Below, one piece after another: positions 18,160 to 28,019 of a DNA stretch of 64,000 nt (its first letter is position 1; the number at the start of each line of letters is the position of its first letter). The DNA is from Anaerolineaceae bacterium (GTDB lineage Bacteria; Chloroflexota; Anaerolineae; Anaerolineales; Anaerolineaceae). The DNA is taken from positions 1 to 64,000 of the forward strand of contig JAJUGU010000011.1 in the NCBI GenBank assembly GCA_029265815.1, written 5' to 3'. A program made the translations under genes and the position numbers. Below the pieces are notes generated by a model, which did not search any database, had not been told where the DNA came from, and saw only the letters and a program-made list of their open reading frames with translations.

Positions 18160-20739
18160 ATGATGGCAGATCTCCTTCACCTGATTAGCTGGTATCTCAT
18201 TATTTCTCTGGTTGGTTTAGCAGCCTTGCCAATCGGATACCGTTTCTTTTCGCGTTTGCCGGGAAGGGGGATAACCCTGGCACGTCCTTTAGGGTTGTTG
18301 TTGTGGGGATTTCTCTTTTGGCTTTTGGCTTCTCTGGGGGTACTGCAAAATGACCTGGGTGGTGTGTTGCTGGCATTTGTTTGTCTTGCGGCCATCAGTT
18401 TGTGGGCAGGCACAGGCGGAAGGTTCCTTGATTTATACCTCTGGATCAAACAAAACTTACGGTTGGTACTAACATCTGAGGGTTTGTTCCTGGTTGCATT
18501 TGTAGGTTGGGCAATCATTCGCGGTATGAATCCCGAAGCAGCCTACACAGAAAAACCGATGGAGCTGGCTTTCATCAACTCGATCCTGCGCTCTCCAAGC
18601 TTTCCTCCGCAAGACCCCTGGCTTTCGGGTTATGCCATTTCATATTATTACTTTGGTTATGTATTGATTGCTATGATCACCCGGGTTTCGGGTGTGGCAT
18701 CTTCTATTGCTTTTAACTTGAGCAGTGCCTTATGGTTTGCTCTTACCGCCTCAGCCCTCTATGGCATCGTGCACGATCTCGTTTTCACATGGCTCGAAGG
18801 TAAACCGGGAAACCAGGAAAGCGCCGCGCGTAAGTATGCCCGCGCATCCGGTTTTCTAGGTCCGCTCTTCGTCTTGATTGCTAGCACGTACGAAGGCGTG
18901 CTGGAATTTCTCCATTCTGGAGGAGTTTTCTGGCATCAGGCCGCTGATGGGGTCTGGAAGTCAAAGTTCTGGAGCTGGCTGGCAATATCTGATCTGGATG
19001 AAGCGCCGATGTTACCATTCAACTGGATTCCATCGCGCAGTGGATGGTTATGGTGGAGAGGATCAAGGGTTTTACAGGATCTGAGTCTTTCGAACACTAA
19101 GATCGAAGTCATTGATGAGTTTCCATTTTTCTCATATTTGCTCTCCGATTTACATCCGCATGTGCTGGGTATGCCTTTCGTTTTACTCGCCGTGGGTGTT
19201 AGTCTCAATTTATTCCTTGGTTCAGACCAATTTTTTTCAAAGTTTCACTACATTCAAAGCTGGATGCGAAACTGGTCGTTCTGGTTGACCGCTTTGATTT
19301 TGGGCAGTCTGGCATTTATCAATACGTGGGATTTTCCGATTTATGTTGGTTTATTCTGTTTTATCTGGGGCTATGCTCGTTACCAGCGGAATGGTTGGAA
19401 CTGGAAGATATTCCGGGAATTGATCAAGAATGGATTAATCCTCGGAGTAACCGGGGTTTTCCTGTTCTTACCGTTTTACATTGGCTTTGCGTCTCAGGCT
19501 GGCGGCATTTTACCATCTCTGGAATACATGACCCGCGGGATTCACTTCTGGATCCTTTTCGGGGTGCTTTTGGTGCCAATTTTCATCTGGCTGGTTTACA
19601 AGATCACCAAAGCCAAAGATCCAACCAATTTAAAAAAAGGACTGATCTTTACCAGCGTTATTTTTATTGGCTTATTCTTGATCATGATCCTGTATGGAGC
19701 GTTTGCTTTTGGATTGTCAGGTATGGGATCGTCGCTAGTTGACTCATCAAATTACTTCGTCTCCCGCCTGGGATCAAGGATGATCATGGGAGGTGAAGCC
19801 TTTACTGGCCTGCATGGGAATAATCAGTTTTCAGAAGTATTCCGGGCGACCATACTGCGAAGAGTGCAATCTCCGGGCACCTGGTTGACACTGGGAGTCA
19901 TGTTGTTACTGACATTGGTGTTGCTGATTTCACGCCAACAGAACCAGGTTGAAGAAACCACTCAGCCAGCGACTGATGAGATTGCCATAAAGAAGCCAGA
20001 AGCTGAACATTTCGTTCTAATTCTTGTCCTCTTCGGGCTCATGCTAACGATCTTTCCTGAATTCTTTTATCTGCGAGATCAATTTGGCTGGCGCATGAAT
20101 ACGATCTTCAAGTTTTACTTTCAGGCCTGGATCCTATGGGGAATAGCGGCAGCCATCGCGAGCGCCTGGCTCTTTCGGTCTCTTGCCCGGTGGAAAGGTT
20201 TTCTCTATCAAATGGCCTGGATTGTCTCGCTCATTGCCGGGCTAGCATACCCGCTGTTAATGTTATGGAATAAAACGGAAAAATTTTCTTTCGCGAATTG
20301 GACGCTAGATGGTAATGCTTATTTTGCTGAATATTACCCTGATGATTATGATGCCATTGTTTGGCTTCAAAATGCGCCATTGGGGATTGTAAGTGAAGCG
20401 GTTGGAGGAAGTTACACAGAATATGCGCGAGTTTCAACGCGCTCCGGGCAGCCGACTGTGCTCGGTTGGCCTGGACATGAGAGCCAATGGCGCGGGGGCG
20501 CAGCAGAAATGGGTTCCAGGTTTGAGGACATGCAGAGACTGTATGAAACGAAATCATGGGAGACTGCGGCCGCGATCATTGATGCATACGATATTCGGTA
20601 TATTTATATCGGTGGGCTGGAGTGGTCTACCTATGCGGTCAATATGGAAAAATTTGATCAGATGCTTGAACCCGTTTACAATAATCAGAGTGTTGTGATC
20701 TATGAAGTGCCATCTGATCTTGGAGATCTCAACCCATGA
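18160..20739 (+). CDS. DUF2298 (YYY-type) polytopic membrane protein, GT-C-like
   Basis: An 859-residue membrane protein with about 14 hydrophobic segments and a soluble C-terminus. It carries the DUF2298 signature EKPMELAFINSIL (about 130-142) followed by SFPPQDPWLSGYAISYYYFGY, and FPFFSYLLSDLHPH near residue 320, matched by EFPFFTFTYADLHAH in the preceding protein. It is thus a paralogue of the C-terminal half of that protein. Both carry the FPFF...DLH(P/A)H pair of histidines, which may be the donor or metal site of a GT-C fold; that is inference. The start at 18160 (or ATG 18163) follows GGCAGGG. The next gene overlaps the stop by four bases. Confidence 0.85.
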   Translation: MMADLLHLISWYLIISLVGLAALPIGYRFFSRLPGRGITLARPLGLLLWGFLFWLLASLGVLQNDLGGVLLAFVCLAAISLWAGTGGRFLDLYLWIKQNLRLVLTSEGLFLVAFVGWAIIRGMNPEAAYTEKPMELAFINSILRSPSFPPQDPWLSGYAISYYYFGYVLIAMITRVSGVASSIAFNLSSALWFALTASALYGIVHDLVFTWLEGKPGNQESAARKYARASGFLGPLFVLIASTYEGVLEFLHSGGVFWHQAADGVWKSKFWSWLAISDLDEAPMLPFNWIPSRSGWLWWRGSRVLQDLSLSNTKIEVIDEFPFFSYLLSDLHPHVLGMPFVLLAVGVSLNLFLGSDQFFSKFHYIQSWMRNWSFWLTALILGSLAFINTWDFPIYVGLFCFIWGYARYQRNGWNWKIFRELIKNGLILGVTGVFLFLPFYIGFASQAGGILPSLEYMTRGIHFWILFGVLLVPIFIWLVYKITKAKDPTNLKKGLIFTSVIFIGLFLIMILYGAFAFGLSGMGSSLVDSSNYFVSRLGSRMIMGGEAFTGLHGNNQFSEVFRATILRRVQSPGTWLTLGVMLLLTLVLLISRQQNQVEETTQPATDEIAIKKPEAEHFVLILVLFGLMLTIFPEFFYLRDQFGWRMNTIFKFYFQAWILWGIAAAIASAWLFRSLARWKGFLYQMAWIVSLIAGLAYPLLMLWNKTEKFSFANWTLDGNAYFAEYYPDDYDAIVWLQNAPLGIVSEAVGGSYTEYARVSTRSGQPTVLGWPGHESQWRGGAAEMGSRFEDMQRLYETKSWETAAAIIDAYDIRYIYIGGLEWSTYAVNMEKFDQMLEPVYNNQSVVIYEVPSDLGDLNP

Positions 20740-22436
20740 GCATCGAAACAATGCAATCACGTAAAGTTTCTTTAGAATATGCAGTTTATGCATTCATCCT
20801 GGTTGCCGCATTGGCTTTCAGGTTTCTGGCATTGGGAATGACACCCCTCAACAATGACGAGGCTCATCTGGCAATTGAGGCTCTGAATGTATCCCGGGGC
20901 AACGAAGTTTCTATCTCTGGTCAACCCGGTTATGTTTCATTGACCTCAATTCTGTTCTCCATTTTTAGCGAATCCAATTTCTTTGCCCGGTTCTGGCCGG
21001 CGTTAATTGGGTCGCTGCTGGTGCTGCTTCCTGTTCTTTTCCGCGATCAGGTTGGAAAGAACACCGCGCTTATCCTTTCTCTGTTATTGGCTTTTGATCC
21101 GTTTTTAATCACGATCTCCCGCTCAGCCAACGGGGGCATTTTTGCGCTCACTGGAGTAATGGCCGGAATCGGTTTCTGGCGGATTAAAAAGCCAGTTCTT
21201 GCCGGAATTGGATTTGGTCTTGCTTTGCTGGGTGGTGTGGATCTCTGGGGTGGGTTGATTGCCGTTGGATTGGCTTATTTGGCAACTTATAAGATTCGAA
21301 AACAAGTTTTGGTTGAAGAAAATAAAGAAAATGAGAAAAAACAAGTGAGAGTGGCCATTGTCAGCCTCTTGATTACCCTGATCGCTCTTGCTACCGTTTT
21401 TCTCACTCGCCCGGCAATCATCAGTGCTGTTGGCTCGAGTCTTGTGGAATATATTCAATCGTGGGGGGCAGCATTCACAATACCATTCACCTCAGCAGCA
21501 TTTTTGTGGCTGCTGATTGAAATTCCTGTCGTTGGGCTTGGAATCTGGGGGTTGTTGAGGGGGATTAAACGAATTGATCCTAAAGTTGGTTTTTTGGGAA
21601 TTTGGTGGGGAATTCAATTCGTATTGTCTGCAATGAATCCTGCAAGGAACCTTGCTGAGTTGTTCTGGGTATCCATACCCATGCTTGTTTTGGCTTCCAT
21701 GGTTGTCGAAGATTTTTTTAGCCAACAAAAATCTGAAAATCGATGGGTATCACTGGCTGAAATCGTTCTGGTTGTGGCTTTATGTGTTTTTTCGTTGATG
21801 AATTTCACCGCGCTGGTAAACTCGAATAGTCTCGATGCCGAAACGATGCGTAATAGAATTATTGGAACGCTGCTGCCACTGGTATTGTTGTCAATAGTAA
21901 CTCTGCTTTTTGCGTGGGGGTGGTCACCAAATTCCACCCGACGTGGATTAATTGTTGGGCTTGGATTGATGTTGTTCGTTGGTTGGTTCGGTTCTTCCTG
22001 GAAGGCTGCAGACCTGGGCCCTCGCCCGGAATTTGAGTTTAAATTTGGTGGCGAGACACCCGTTGGATCGGAAACCCTGTTAACATCCATATCAGACCTG
22101 TCACGCTGGACAACGAGCCAGGCAAATCGCATCGATATTCAGATCGCAGGGCTTGATATAGACTCGTTATCGTGGGCTTTACGAAATTTCGAGAACCTTA
22201 AATTTGAAACGGAATTTAATCCGAATTCAACGTCGTCGATCATATTGACCCCGGTTGAAATAGAAATCCAGGGTGCCAGTGCATATCGTGGACAGAAAGT
22301 TCTCTGGTCAGTGAGGCCAGATTTTGCAGAGATGACACTTCAGGATTGGATGAAATGGGGATTCTACAGAACCGCTCCTCAAAAAGAAACCGAACTGGTC
22401 TTCTGGGCAAAGAACACCTTATTTTTTGAGAATTGA
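20736..22436 (+). CDS. GT-C type membrane glycosyltransferase, ArnT/PMT-like
   Basis: A 566-residue protein with about 11 hydrophobic segments and a soluble C-terminal region after about residue 430. The first extracytoplasmic loop holds NNDEAHLAIEA (Asp41-Glu42), the acidic pair found in ArnT/PMT-like GT-C enzymes that use polyprenyl-phosphate sugars. The family label flippase-associated Agl23-like is possible but cannot be confirmed here. It overlaps the DUF2298 gene (ATGA) and is the last member of the run of three large membrane proteins. cmk follows 27 bases later and may be transcribed from the same message. Function beyond sugar transfer is unknown. Confidence 0.75.
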   Translation: MSIETMQSRKVSLEYAVYAFILVAALAFRFLALGMTPLNNDEAHLAIEALNVSRGNEVSISGQPGYVSLTSILFSIFSESNFFARFWPALIGSLLVLLPVLFRDQVGKNTALILSLLLAFDPFLITISRSANGGIFALTGVMAGIGFWRIKKPVLAGIGFGLALLGGVDLWGGLIAVGLAYLATYKIRKQVLVEENKENEKKQVRVAIVSLLITLIALATVFLTRPAIISAVGSSLVEYIQSWGAAFTIPFTSAAFLWLLIEIPVVGLGIWGLLRGIKRIDPKVGFLGIWWGIQFVLSAMNPARNLAELFWVSIPMLVLASMVVEDFFSQQKSENRWVSLAEIVLVVALCVFSLMNFTALVNSNSLDAETMRNRIIGTLLPLVLLSIVTLLFAWGWSPNSTRRGLIVGLGLMLFVGWFGSSWKAADLGPRPEFEFKFGGETPVGSETLLTSISDLSRWTTSQANRIDIQIAGLDIDSLSWALRNFENLKFETEFNPNSTSSIILTPVEIEIQGASAYRGQKVLWSVRPDFAEMTLQDWMKWGFYRTAPQKETELVFWAKNTLFFEN

Positions 22437-22463
22437 TCAACTTGTACTTTTCAGGAGAAACTA

Positions 22464-23168
22464 TTGACTACGCCACTCTTATCTATCGTTATCGCCATTG
22501 ATGGTCCCGCTGCATCTGGAAAATCAACTCTGGCAGAAAAATTAGCCAAAAAGTTGGGATTTTTCTACTTTGATACAGGAGTCATGTATCGTGCTGTCAC
22601 TCTGGCTGTTATGGAGCATGGTATTAATGTTGACGACGAAGATTTGATCACAAAATTAGCCAATGAAATTGATATTGACGTGCAGCCTCCATCAAAACAG
22701 GATGGACGGATGATGGATGTATTGGTTGAAGGCAAGGATGTCACCTGGGAAATTCGAACCCCGGGGGTTGATCAGAATGTTTCAAAGATTTCTGCTTATG
22801 CAGGTGTTCGTACAGCAATGACTAACCAACAGCGCCGCATTGGAATGCGCGGCGATGTGGTGATGGTGGGGCGGGATATTGGAACGGTGGTTTTTCCGGA
22901 TGCTGAATATAAGATTTATCTGGATGCATCGCCTGAGGAACGTGCAAACCGGCGATACAAAGAAAAGATCGCTAGGGGAGAGATTGCTTCATATCAAGAA
23001 ATCCTGAGTTCTATCAAGCGCAGAGATAAGATCGATTCCACGCGGACAATAGCACCATTGAAAATTGCGCAAGATGCAATCATTATTGACACAGATGGTA
23101 AAACGATTGAAGAAGTGCTGGAAGAAACCCTTTCACATTTACACATCAAACCCAAAAATGTTGGATAA
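22464..23168 (+). CDS. cmk: Cytidylate kinase
   Basis: Phosphorylates CMP and dCMP with ATP. Walker A is GPAASGKST (14-22). The CMP-binding elements FDTGVMYRAVTL, VVMVGRDIGTVVFPDAEYKIYLDAS and the Arg-rich lid segment ANRRYKE follow in the right order. The length of 234 residues fits the family. The start is TTG at 22464, chosen because AGGAG lies 6 bases upstream and the core fold begins right after. It is probably a passenger of the glycan operon rather than functionally linked to it. Confidence 0.95.
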   Translation: MTTPLLSIVIAIDGPAASGKSTLAEKLAKKLGFFYFDTGVMYRAVTLAVMEHGINVDDEDLITKLANEIDIDVQPPSKQDGRMMDVLVEGKDVTWEIRTPGVDQNVSKISAYAGVRTAMTNQQRRIGMRGDVVMVGRDIGTVVFPDAEYKIYLDASPEERANRRYKEKIARGEIASYQEILSSIKRRDKIDSTRTIAPLKIAQDAIIIDTDGKTIEEVLEETLSHLHIKPKNVG

Positions 23169-23246
23169 TTAAGCTTGTAAAAAATCTGTCTAAATCAGGG
23201 GCAGAGTTACAGATATTTCTGGCAAGCGCGGTTTCAGGAGGAAATC

Positions 23247-24578
23247 ATGTGCGATACGGTTGTTGCACTGGCGAATTCGACATATGACGGTAGCGTGATC
23301 TTTGGGAAAAATTCTGACCGCGAACCCAACGAGGCGCATGAGGTAATCATCATTCCTGCGGCAACTCATCCTGCAGGGGCCACGGTCAAGTGCACCTACC
23401 TTGAAATTCCACAGGTTCGTGAAACATGCCGGGTCTTGCTGGCTAAACCTTTTTGGATTTGGGGCGCCGAGATGGGCTCCAATGAATTTGGTGTCACGAT
23501 CGGAAACGAAGCAGTATTTACCAAAACACCATATAACAAACAGCCTGGCCTGATTGGCATGGATTTACTGCGACTGGCTCTAGAACGTTCAGATACTGCA
23601 GCAACAGCTCTTGAGGTGATTATCAAGTTACTTGAAGAATATGGCCAGGGCGGCAACTGTGGTTGTGCACATTCCTTTTATTATCACAACAGTTTCCTGA
23701 TCTGCGATTATGCAGAAGCATGGGTGCTTGAAACCTCTGGTAGGGAATGGGCGGCAGAAAAAGTAGTTGATGTACGCTCTATTTCGAATGCGATCACGAT
23801 CGGGAATAAATGGGACAAGGCTTCTGCGAATCTCGTAACCAACGCCATCAGAAATGGATGGTGTAAATCTGAGGAGGATTTCAATTTTGCTCGCTGTTAC
23901 TCAGAACCAATTTACACCAGGTTCAGCGATGCCAAACGAAGGCAAACTCTTACCATGCAAAAGCTCACCGAATACAAACGGAGCATTACTCCAAAAAAGA
24001 TTATGGAATTGCTCCGTTCACATACCGGAGACAACGACCCAAGTTGGTCACCTGACAGGGGTATTACCGGGGCCGATGTCTGTATGCATGCTGGATGGGG
24101 ACCGATCCGTACCAGCCAAACAGCGGGCTCAATGATATCCGTCTTGAGAAAAGGCGAACAGCCGCTACACTGGGTGACTGGCACTGCTGCGCCATGTACA
24201 TCGATTTTTAAACCAGTTTGGCTGGATGCTGGATTACCTGAGACGGGGGACTCTCTCTCCAGTCACTATGATCGTTCTACCCTGTATTGGCGGCATGAAT
24301 TACTGCATCGAGAAATTTTGAGAGATTACAATCTGCGCATTCGCATAATCCGTTCAGACCAGGAGCGGATAGAAAACGATCTGATTAACGAAGTTGAGAA
24401 TCGCCGCACCGCGTCAGTTGAAATTCGTAGAGCCATTACTGATTCGGCTTTCGATCAGGTAGAGGAGGCAGAGCAAAAATGGATGGAAAGGATTGCTTCA
24501 CAGCCTGTCAGCCGACCGAATTCTATCCTTTATCAAATGGCATGGAATCAATTTAATAAGAAAGCTGGAATGAGTTAA
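23247..24578 (+). CDS. Secernin-like dipeptidase, peptidase family C69
   Basis: An Ntn-hydrolase-fold protein of 443 residues. It starts MCDT, so removal of Met exposes Cys2 as the nucleophile, as in family C69 and secernins; FGKNSDREPNE then matches their conserved substrate-site block. EAWVLETSGREWAAEKV further along is also typical. No signal peptide is present, so it should act in the cytoplasm. The substrate could be dipeptides or other amide compounds. AGGAGG upstream supports the ATG start. The sensor kinase gene begins 11 bases after the stop. Confidence 0.85.
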   Translation: MCDTVVALANSTYDGSVIFGKNSDREPNEAHEVIIIPAATHPAGATVKCTYLEIPQVRETCRVLLAKPFWIWGAEMGSNEFGVTIGNEAVFTKTPYNKQPGLIGMDLLRLALERSDTAATALEVIIKLLEEYGQGGNCGCAHSFYYHNSFLICDYAEAWVLETSGREWAAEKVVDVRSISNAITIGNKWDKASANLVTNAIRNGWCKSEEDFNFARCYSEPIYTRFSDAKRRQTLTMQKLTEYKRSITPKKIMELLRSHTGDNDPSWSPDRGITGADVCMHAGWGPIRTSQTAGSMISVLRKGEQPLHWVTGTAAPCTSIFKPVWLDAGLPETGDSLSSHYDRSTLYWRHELLHREILRDYNLRIRIIRSDQERIENDLINEVENRRTASVEIRRAITDSAFDQVEEAEQKWMERIASQPVSRPNSILYQMAWNQFNKKAGMS

Positions 24579-24589
24579 CTTAATATAGC

Positions 24590-27500
24590 ATGGTCATATT
24601 GCATCTGCTGGATTCATCACCATACTTCGATACTCCGTATCACCTGATAGGGTGGTTGGGTTGGTTCGTGATGGCTGCAATGATCCTATGGGTGCTCAGG
24701 CAAAATTGGAAGGTTGAGGTACCGAAACATTTTTGGTCCAAATTAGGATTCCTGGCAATTGCCACGATAGTTTGTACACTCTTCGTAGGGATCGAAATTC
24801 CCTTTGAGGATACGCTCCCTTTGCCAAACGTACCGGTGGACACCACAACACCGGTTGTAATGGTTTTTACCTTTCTACCATTGATGCTCGCCAGCGGCTT
24901 ATTGGGAGTATGGCCGGCAGTCTTGCTCGGGTTTTTGAGCGGTATTTTTAATGCCTTGTGGAATACGCATTCTGTTTTTACGCCTTTGGAATCCGCATCA
25001 ATTACATTGTTGCTGTGTCTGGCACTTCGGCAGGATTACCGCACCCGATTCTTTCGTTTTCTCCGGCACCCTATTGGCGCCGCGTTGGTTGTGTCTTTGC
25101 TAACAGCTCCGATTTTTCTGATCAGCACCTTTTTCAGCACGAATGGCTCATTTGCAGCCAGATTGGATTATTCTTTTACTCAATCCTGGATTTTGATGGC
25201 AATCAACAGCATTGAAATTCTCTATGCTGGATTATTGTGTGAATTGTTTTCTGTTACTAAGCTCAAAAGGTGGATAAAGTTTGGTAATCTGCGTCCATCA
25301 CCGATTGAAACAGGTTTACAAAATCGCATCTTGTACACAGCGCTCCCGATGGTGATCGTTTTGCTATTAACTCTGGTGATCGCTGATTGGGTGGTAGCAG
25401 GTAAAGCTGCACGAGAGATCATGGTTAACCAGCTGGAAAATTCAGCAAAGATTGCAGCTGAGAATATTCCATCCATTCTTGAAACAGGACAAAGTCTGAC
25501 AACGTCGCTGGTTGAGCTTGATTTACCGATGAACGAAAAGGAAGAACTGCGAATTTTATTAAAAAATAAGATCAGAGAGATACCGTTTTTTAATCAATTA
25601 TTCATTTTTGACCTTACTGGTTCACCAATCGTAGGATATCCGCAGGCAACACTGGAGGAATTTCGTATCTCTTCTGAAGAACAGGCTGCAATTCAACTGG
25701 CGCTGAATGGTGTGCTGGTGCAAAGTTATGTCATTCCTCCCAACCCAGGGGAGCAATCGGCTATGATTGCGTTCATAGCAGCAATTCCTGATGAATATGG
25801 GCTTGCCAAAGGGGTTGTGATTGCACGCACCAGTTTTTCGATCAATCTCTTTTCACAGCCGGCTATCCTGGCTCTTGAAAATATTAAAGAATCAGGCGGA
25901 GAAGGCGCAATCCTTGATGAGTCAAATGTCGTTCTTTTCCATACAAACCCAAGTCTGGTGATGAGCACTTATGAAGGAGTGATTCCTGAAATCTCGGGGT
26001 ATGTGGAGGATACAGGAACAACTGGGACGCGTCAAATGCTGTATGCGGCCATTGATAATGAGAGGGGTTGGAAGGTCATCCTTTCTCTGCCTGCCAGTTA
26101 CTCGCAGGAACTTGCTTTGCGTATAGCCGTTCCGTTGCTGGTGATTTCGTTGGTAATTTCATCGCTGGCTTTCGTGCTCTTGCGTTATATGATGAAGACG
26201 TTGACCAATTCATTGGTTAATCTGGCGGCCAGAGCCGATCAAATTTCTAAAGGAGAGTTGGAGGATAAGATCGAAGCGAAGGGGGTGGATGAGATCGGGA
26301 GGCTGGGAACAGCTTTTGAGCAAATGCGTATCAGTCTTAAATCACGACTGGAAGAACTGGATACCTTGCTTCACGTGTCTCAAGGGGTTGCTTCTAGCTT
26401 AAATCTCGAATCAGCTTCTGCGTACTTATTGAAAGCGTTGTTATCCTTTGGCGCAGACGCTGCCAGCCTTGTATCGATAAAGCATCCATCTAGCAATCTC
26501 GATGAAGAATACACTGTTTTCCGAAGCGGCGATGGCGCGGAACCCTATGCGTATTTAGATAAGATGCTCATTGATCCGTTGAAGGAAGAAAAAATTCTGA
26601 TCATTCCCTCGAAAGCACGCATAAAGCGTATGGGGTTGCCCAAAGGAGCACCACTGCCTTCAGCCCTGGCTGCAATTGCCATCCACAATGGAACAGATCT
26701 GAGTGGCTGTTTATGGGTGGTCTATGAACAACCGCATCGATTCCTGGATCCTGAAGTTCGATTTCTTAACACTCTTGCCGGTCAGGCAGTCATGGCGGTT
26801 AACAACTCCAGTTTGTATTTAAAGGCTGAAGTTGGAAAACGCAGGCTGGAATCGGTGCTCTCCTCAACTCCGGAGCCTGTTTTGGTTGTAAACGACAATG
26901 AAAGAGTGATTATCGCCAATCAAGCAGCAAAACAGATGGAAGAGATGATTCGTGTTAATGACACGTCTGAAGATTCAGATGGTGAAATCATTTCTGATGG
27001 ATTGAAACTATTCCTGGCAAAAGCGCGAACAGGTGAGAAGATCGCGGATGAACTTGAACTTGAGGACGGTAAGACTTATCTTGTTTCAATATCTCCCGTT
27101 GAGGTGGAGCACACACTGGTTGGCAGGGTATGTGTTCTGCGGGATGTTACGGAATATAAAGAACTGGAAAAGATGAAGTCTGAATACGTCTCGACGGTTA
27201 GCCATGACCTTAAGGGACCTCTGAGTTTAATCCGCGGTTATGCTTCGATGCTTCAGATGGTCGGTGAGTTGAACGATCAACAACGTGAGTATTCCGCGAA
27301 AATTCTCAATGGCATCGATGAGATCTCCAGAATGACCGACAATCTTCTGGATATGAAACGAATTGATTCGGGAATCGAACTTCAGCTTGAAAAATTCCTC
27401 CCATCTGAATTGTTTGATAAGGCGATAGAGCAATTACAGCCACAAATCAAGAATCGCAAAATTCAAGTTCTGAGAGAATTGACCCTGTCACAAGATGTGA

Positions 27501-27880
27501 CGATTGAAGCTGACAAAGCCTTATTGCAAAGAGCTTTGTACAATTTACTGGAAAATGCGGTAAAATTCTCACCAATTGGTGGACATGTAAACCTGGGTAT
27601 GCAGGTGACGGATAAATCTGTCATTTTTGATATTCAGGATCATGGATCCGGTATTGCGCCGATAGATTTACCTACGATCTTTGACAGAAAAAAAGGAAGT
27701 GATAACACTGGTAAAGGCCAGACACGTGAGAGCGGAATTGGTTTGTCGATCGTGAAATCCATTGCAGAAAGACACCAAGGCAAAGTGTGGGTCGAAAGCT
27801 TGTTGGGGAAAGGATGCACTTTTCATTTGGAGATTCCGATCTGGCAAAAGGGGAAAAAGAGTAGGAAATTGAATAATTGA
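24590..27880 (+). CDS. Multidomain sensor histidine kinase (membrane, Cache-like, HAMP, GAF, PAS, HisKA, HATPase)
   Basis: A 1096-residue transmembrane kinase. The order is: six to eight hydrophobic segments (about 15-225); a membrane segment near 245-265; an extracytoplasmic Cache-like region (about 270-505); a membrane segment near 510-530; HAMP (about 535-590, ADQISKGELEDKI); GAF (about 595-745); PAS (about 755-860); then HisKA with the phospho-acceptor His872 in SHDLKGPLSLI; and HATPase with NLLENAVKFSP, DHGSGIAP and GIGLSIVKSI. No response regulator lies beside it, so it is an orphan. The start at 24590 has no obvious Shine-Dalgarno sequence. A rpoC promoter begins at the very end of this gene. 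Confidence 0.9.
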   Translation: MVILHLLDSSPYFDTPYHLIGWLGWFVMAAMILWVLRQNWKVEVPKHFWSKLGFLAIATIVCTLFVGIEIPFEDTLPLPNVPVDTTTPVVMVFTFLPLMLASGLLGVWPAVLLGFLSGIFNALWNTHSVFTPLESASITLLLCLALRQDYRTRFFRFLRHPIGAALVVSLLTAPIFLISTFFSTNGSFAARLDYSFTQSWILMAINSIEILYAGLLCELFSVTKLKRWIKFGNLRPSPIETGLQNRILYTALPMVIVLLLTLVIADWVVAGKAAREIMVNQLENSAKIAAENIPSILETGQSLTTSLVELDLPMNEKEELRILLKNKIREIPFFNQLFIFDLTGSPIVGYPQATLEEFRISSEEQAAIQLALNGVLVQSYVIPPNPGEQSAMIAFIAAIPDEYGLAKGVVIARTSFSINLFSQPAILALENIKESGGEGAILDESNVVLFHTNPSLVMSTYEGVIPEISGYVEDTGTTGTRQMLYAAIDNERGWKVILSLPASYSQELALRIAVPLLVISLVISSLAFVLLRYMMKTLTNSLVNLAARADQISKGELEDKIEAKGVDEIGRLGTAFEQMRISLKSRLEELDTLLHVSQGVASSLNLESASAYLLKALLSFGADAASLVSIKHPSSNLDEEYTVFRSGDGAEPYAYLDKMLIDPLKEEKILIIPSKARIKRMGLPKGAPLPSALAAIAIHNGTDLSGCLWVVYEQPHRFLDPEVRFLNTLAGQAVMAVNNSSLYLKAEVGKRRLESVLSSTPEPVLVVNDNERVIIANQAAKQMEEMIRVNDTSEDSDGEIISDGLKLFLAKARTGEKIADELELEDGKTYLVSISPVEVEHTLVGRVCVLRDVTEYKELEKMKSEYVSTVSHDLKGPLSLIRGYASMLQMVGELNDQQREYSAKILNGIDEISRMTDNLLDMKRIDSGIELQLEKFLPSELFDKAIEQLQPQIKNRKIQVLRELTLSQDVTIEADKALLQRALYNLLENAVKFSPIGGHVNLGMQVTDKSVIFDIQDHGSGIAPIDLPTIFDRKKGSDNTGKGQTRESGIGLSIVKSIAERHQGKVWVESLLGKGCTFHLEIPIWQKGKKSRKLNN

Positions 27881-27904
27881 ATTTATAAAATTATGTGGTA
27901 AAAT
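27877..27904 (+). promoter_or_regulatory. Promoter for rpoC
   Basis: TTGAAT (27877-27882), 16 bases, then TAAAAT (27899-27904), about 115 bases upstream of the likely rpoC start. A second AT-rich box, TATAAA, lies near 27919. The rpoC message would have a leader of about 110 bases. Confidence 0.55.
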
Positions 27905-27948
27905 ATTCATTTGCATGTATAAAATGGATGATTCTTTACTTTTCTAAC

Positions 27949-27976
27949 AGCGCAAGACCAATCATATTTGCGCTGC
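27949..27976 (+). other. Hairpin in the rpoC leader
   Basis: A perfect 8-bp stem CAGCGCAA / TTGCGCTG (27949-27956 with 27969-27976) with a 12-base loop lies 43 bases before the GTG start. No T-run follows, so it is not a terminator. It may affect message stability or translation; this is inference. Confidence 0.4.
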
Positions 27977-28019
27977 TATGCGTTTAACCCGCTCCAGGTT
28001 TCTCATTCAGGAGGCATTA

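Noticed and set aside
27978-28019. RpoC start at ATG 27978
   Set aside because: CAGGAGG is placed for GTG 28020 and the next residues match the expected beta' N-terminus; the upstream codons overlap the end of the leader hairpin region.
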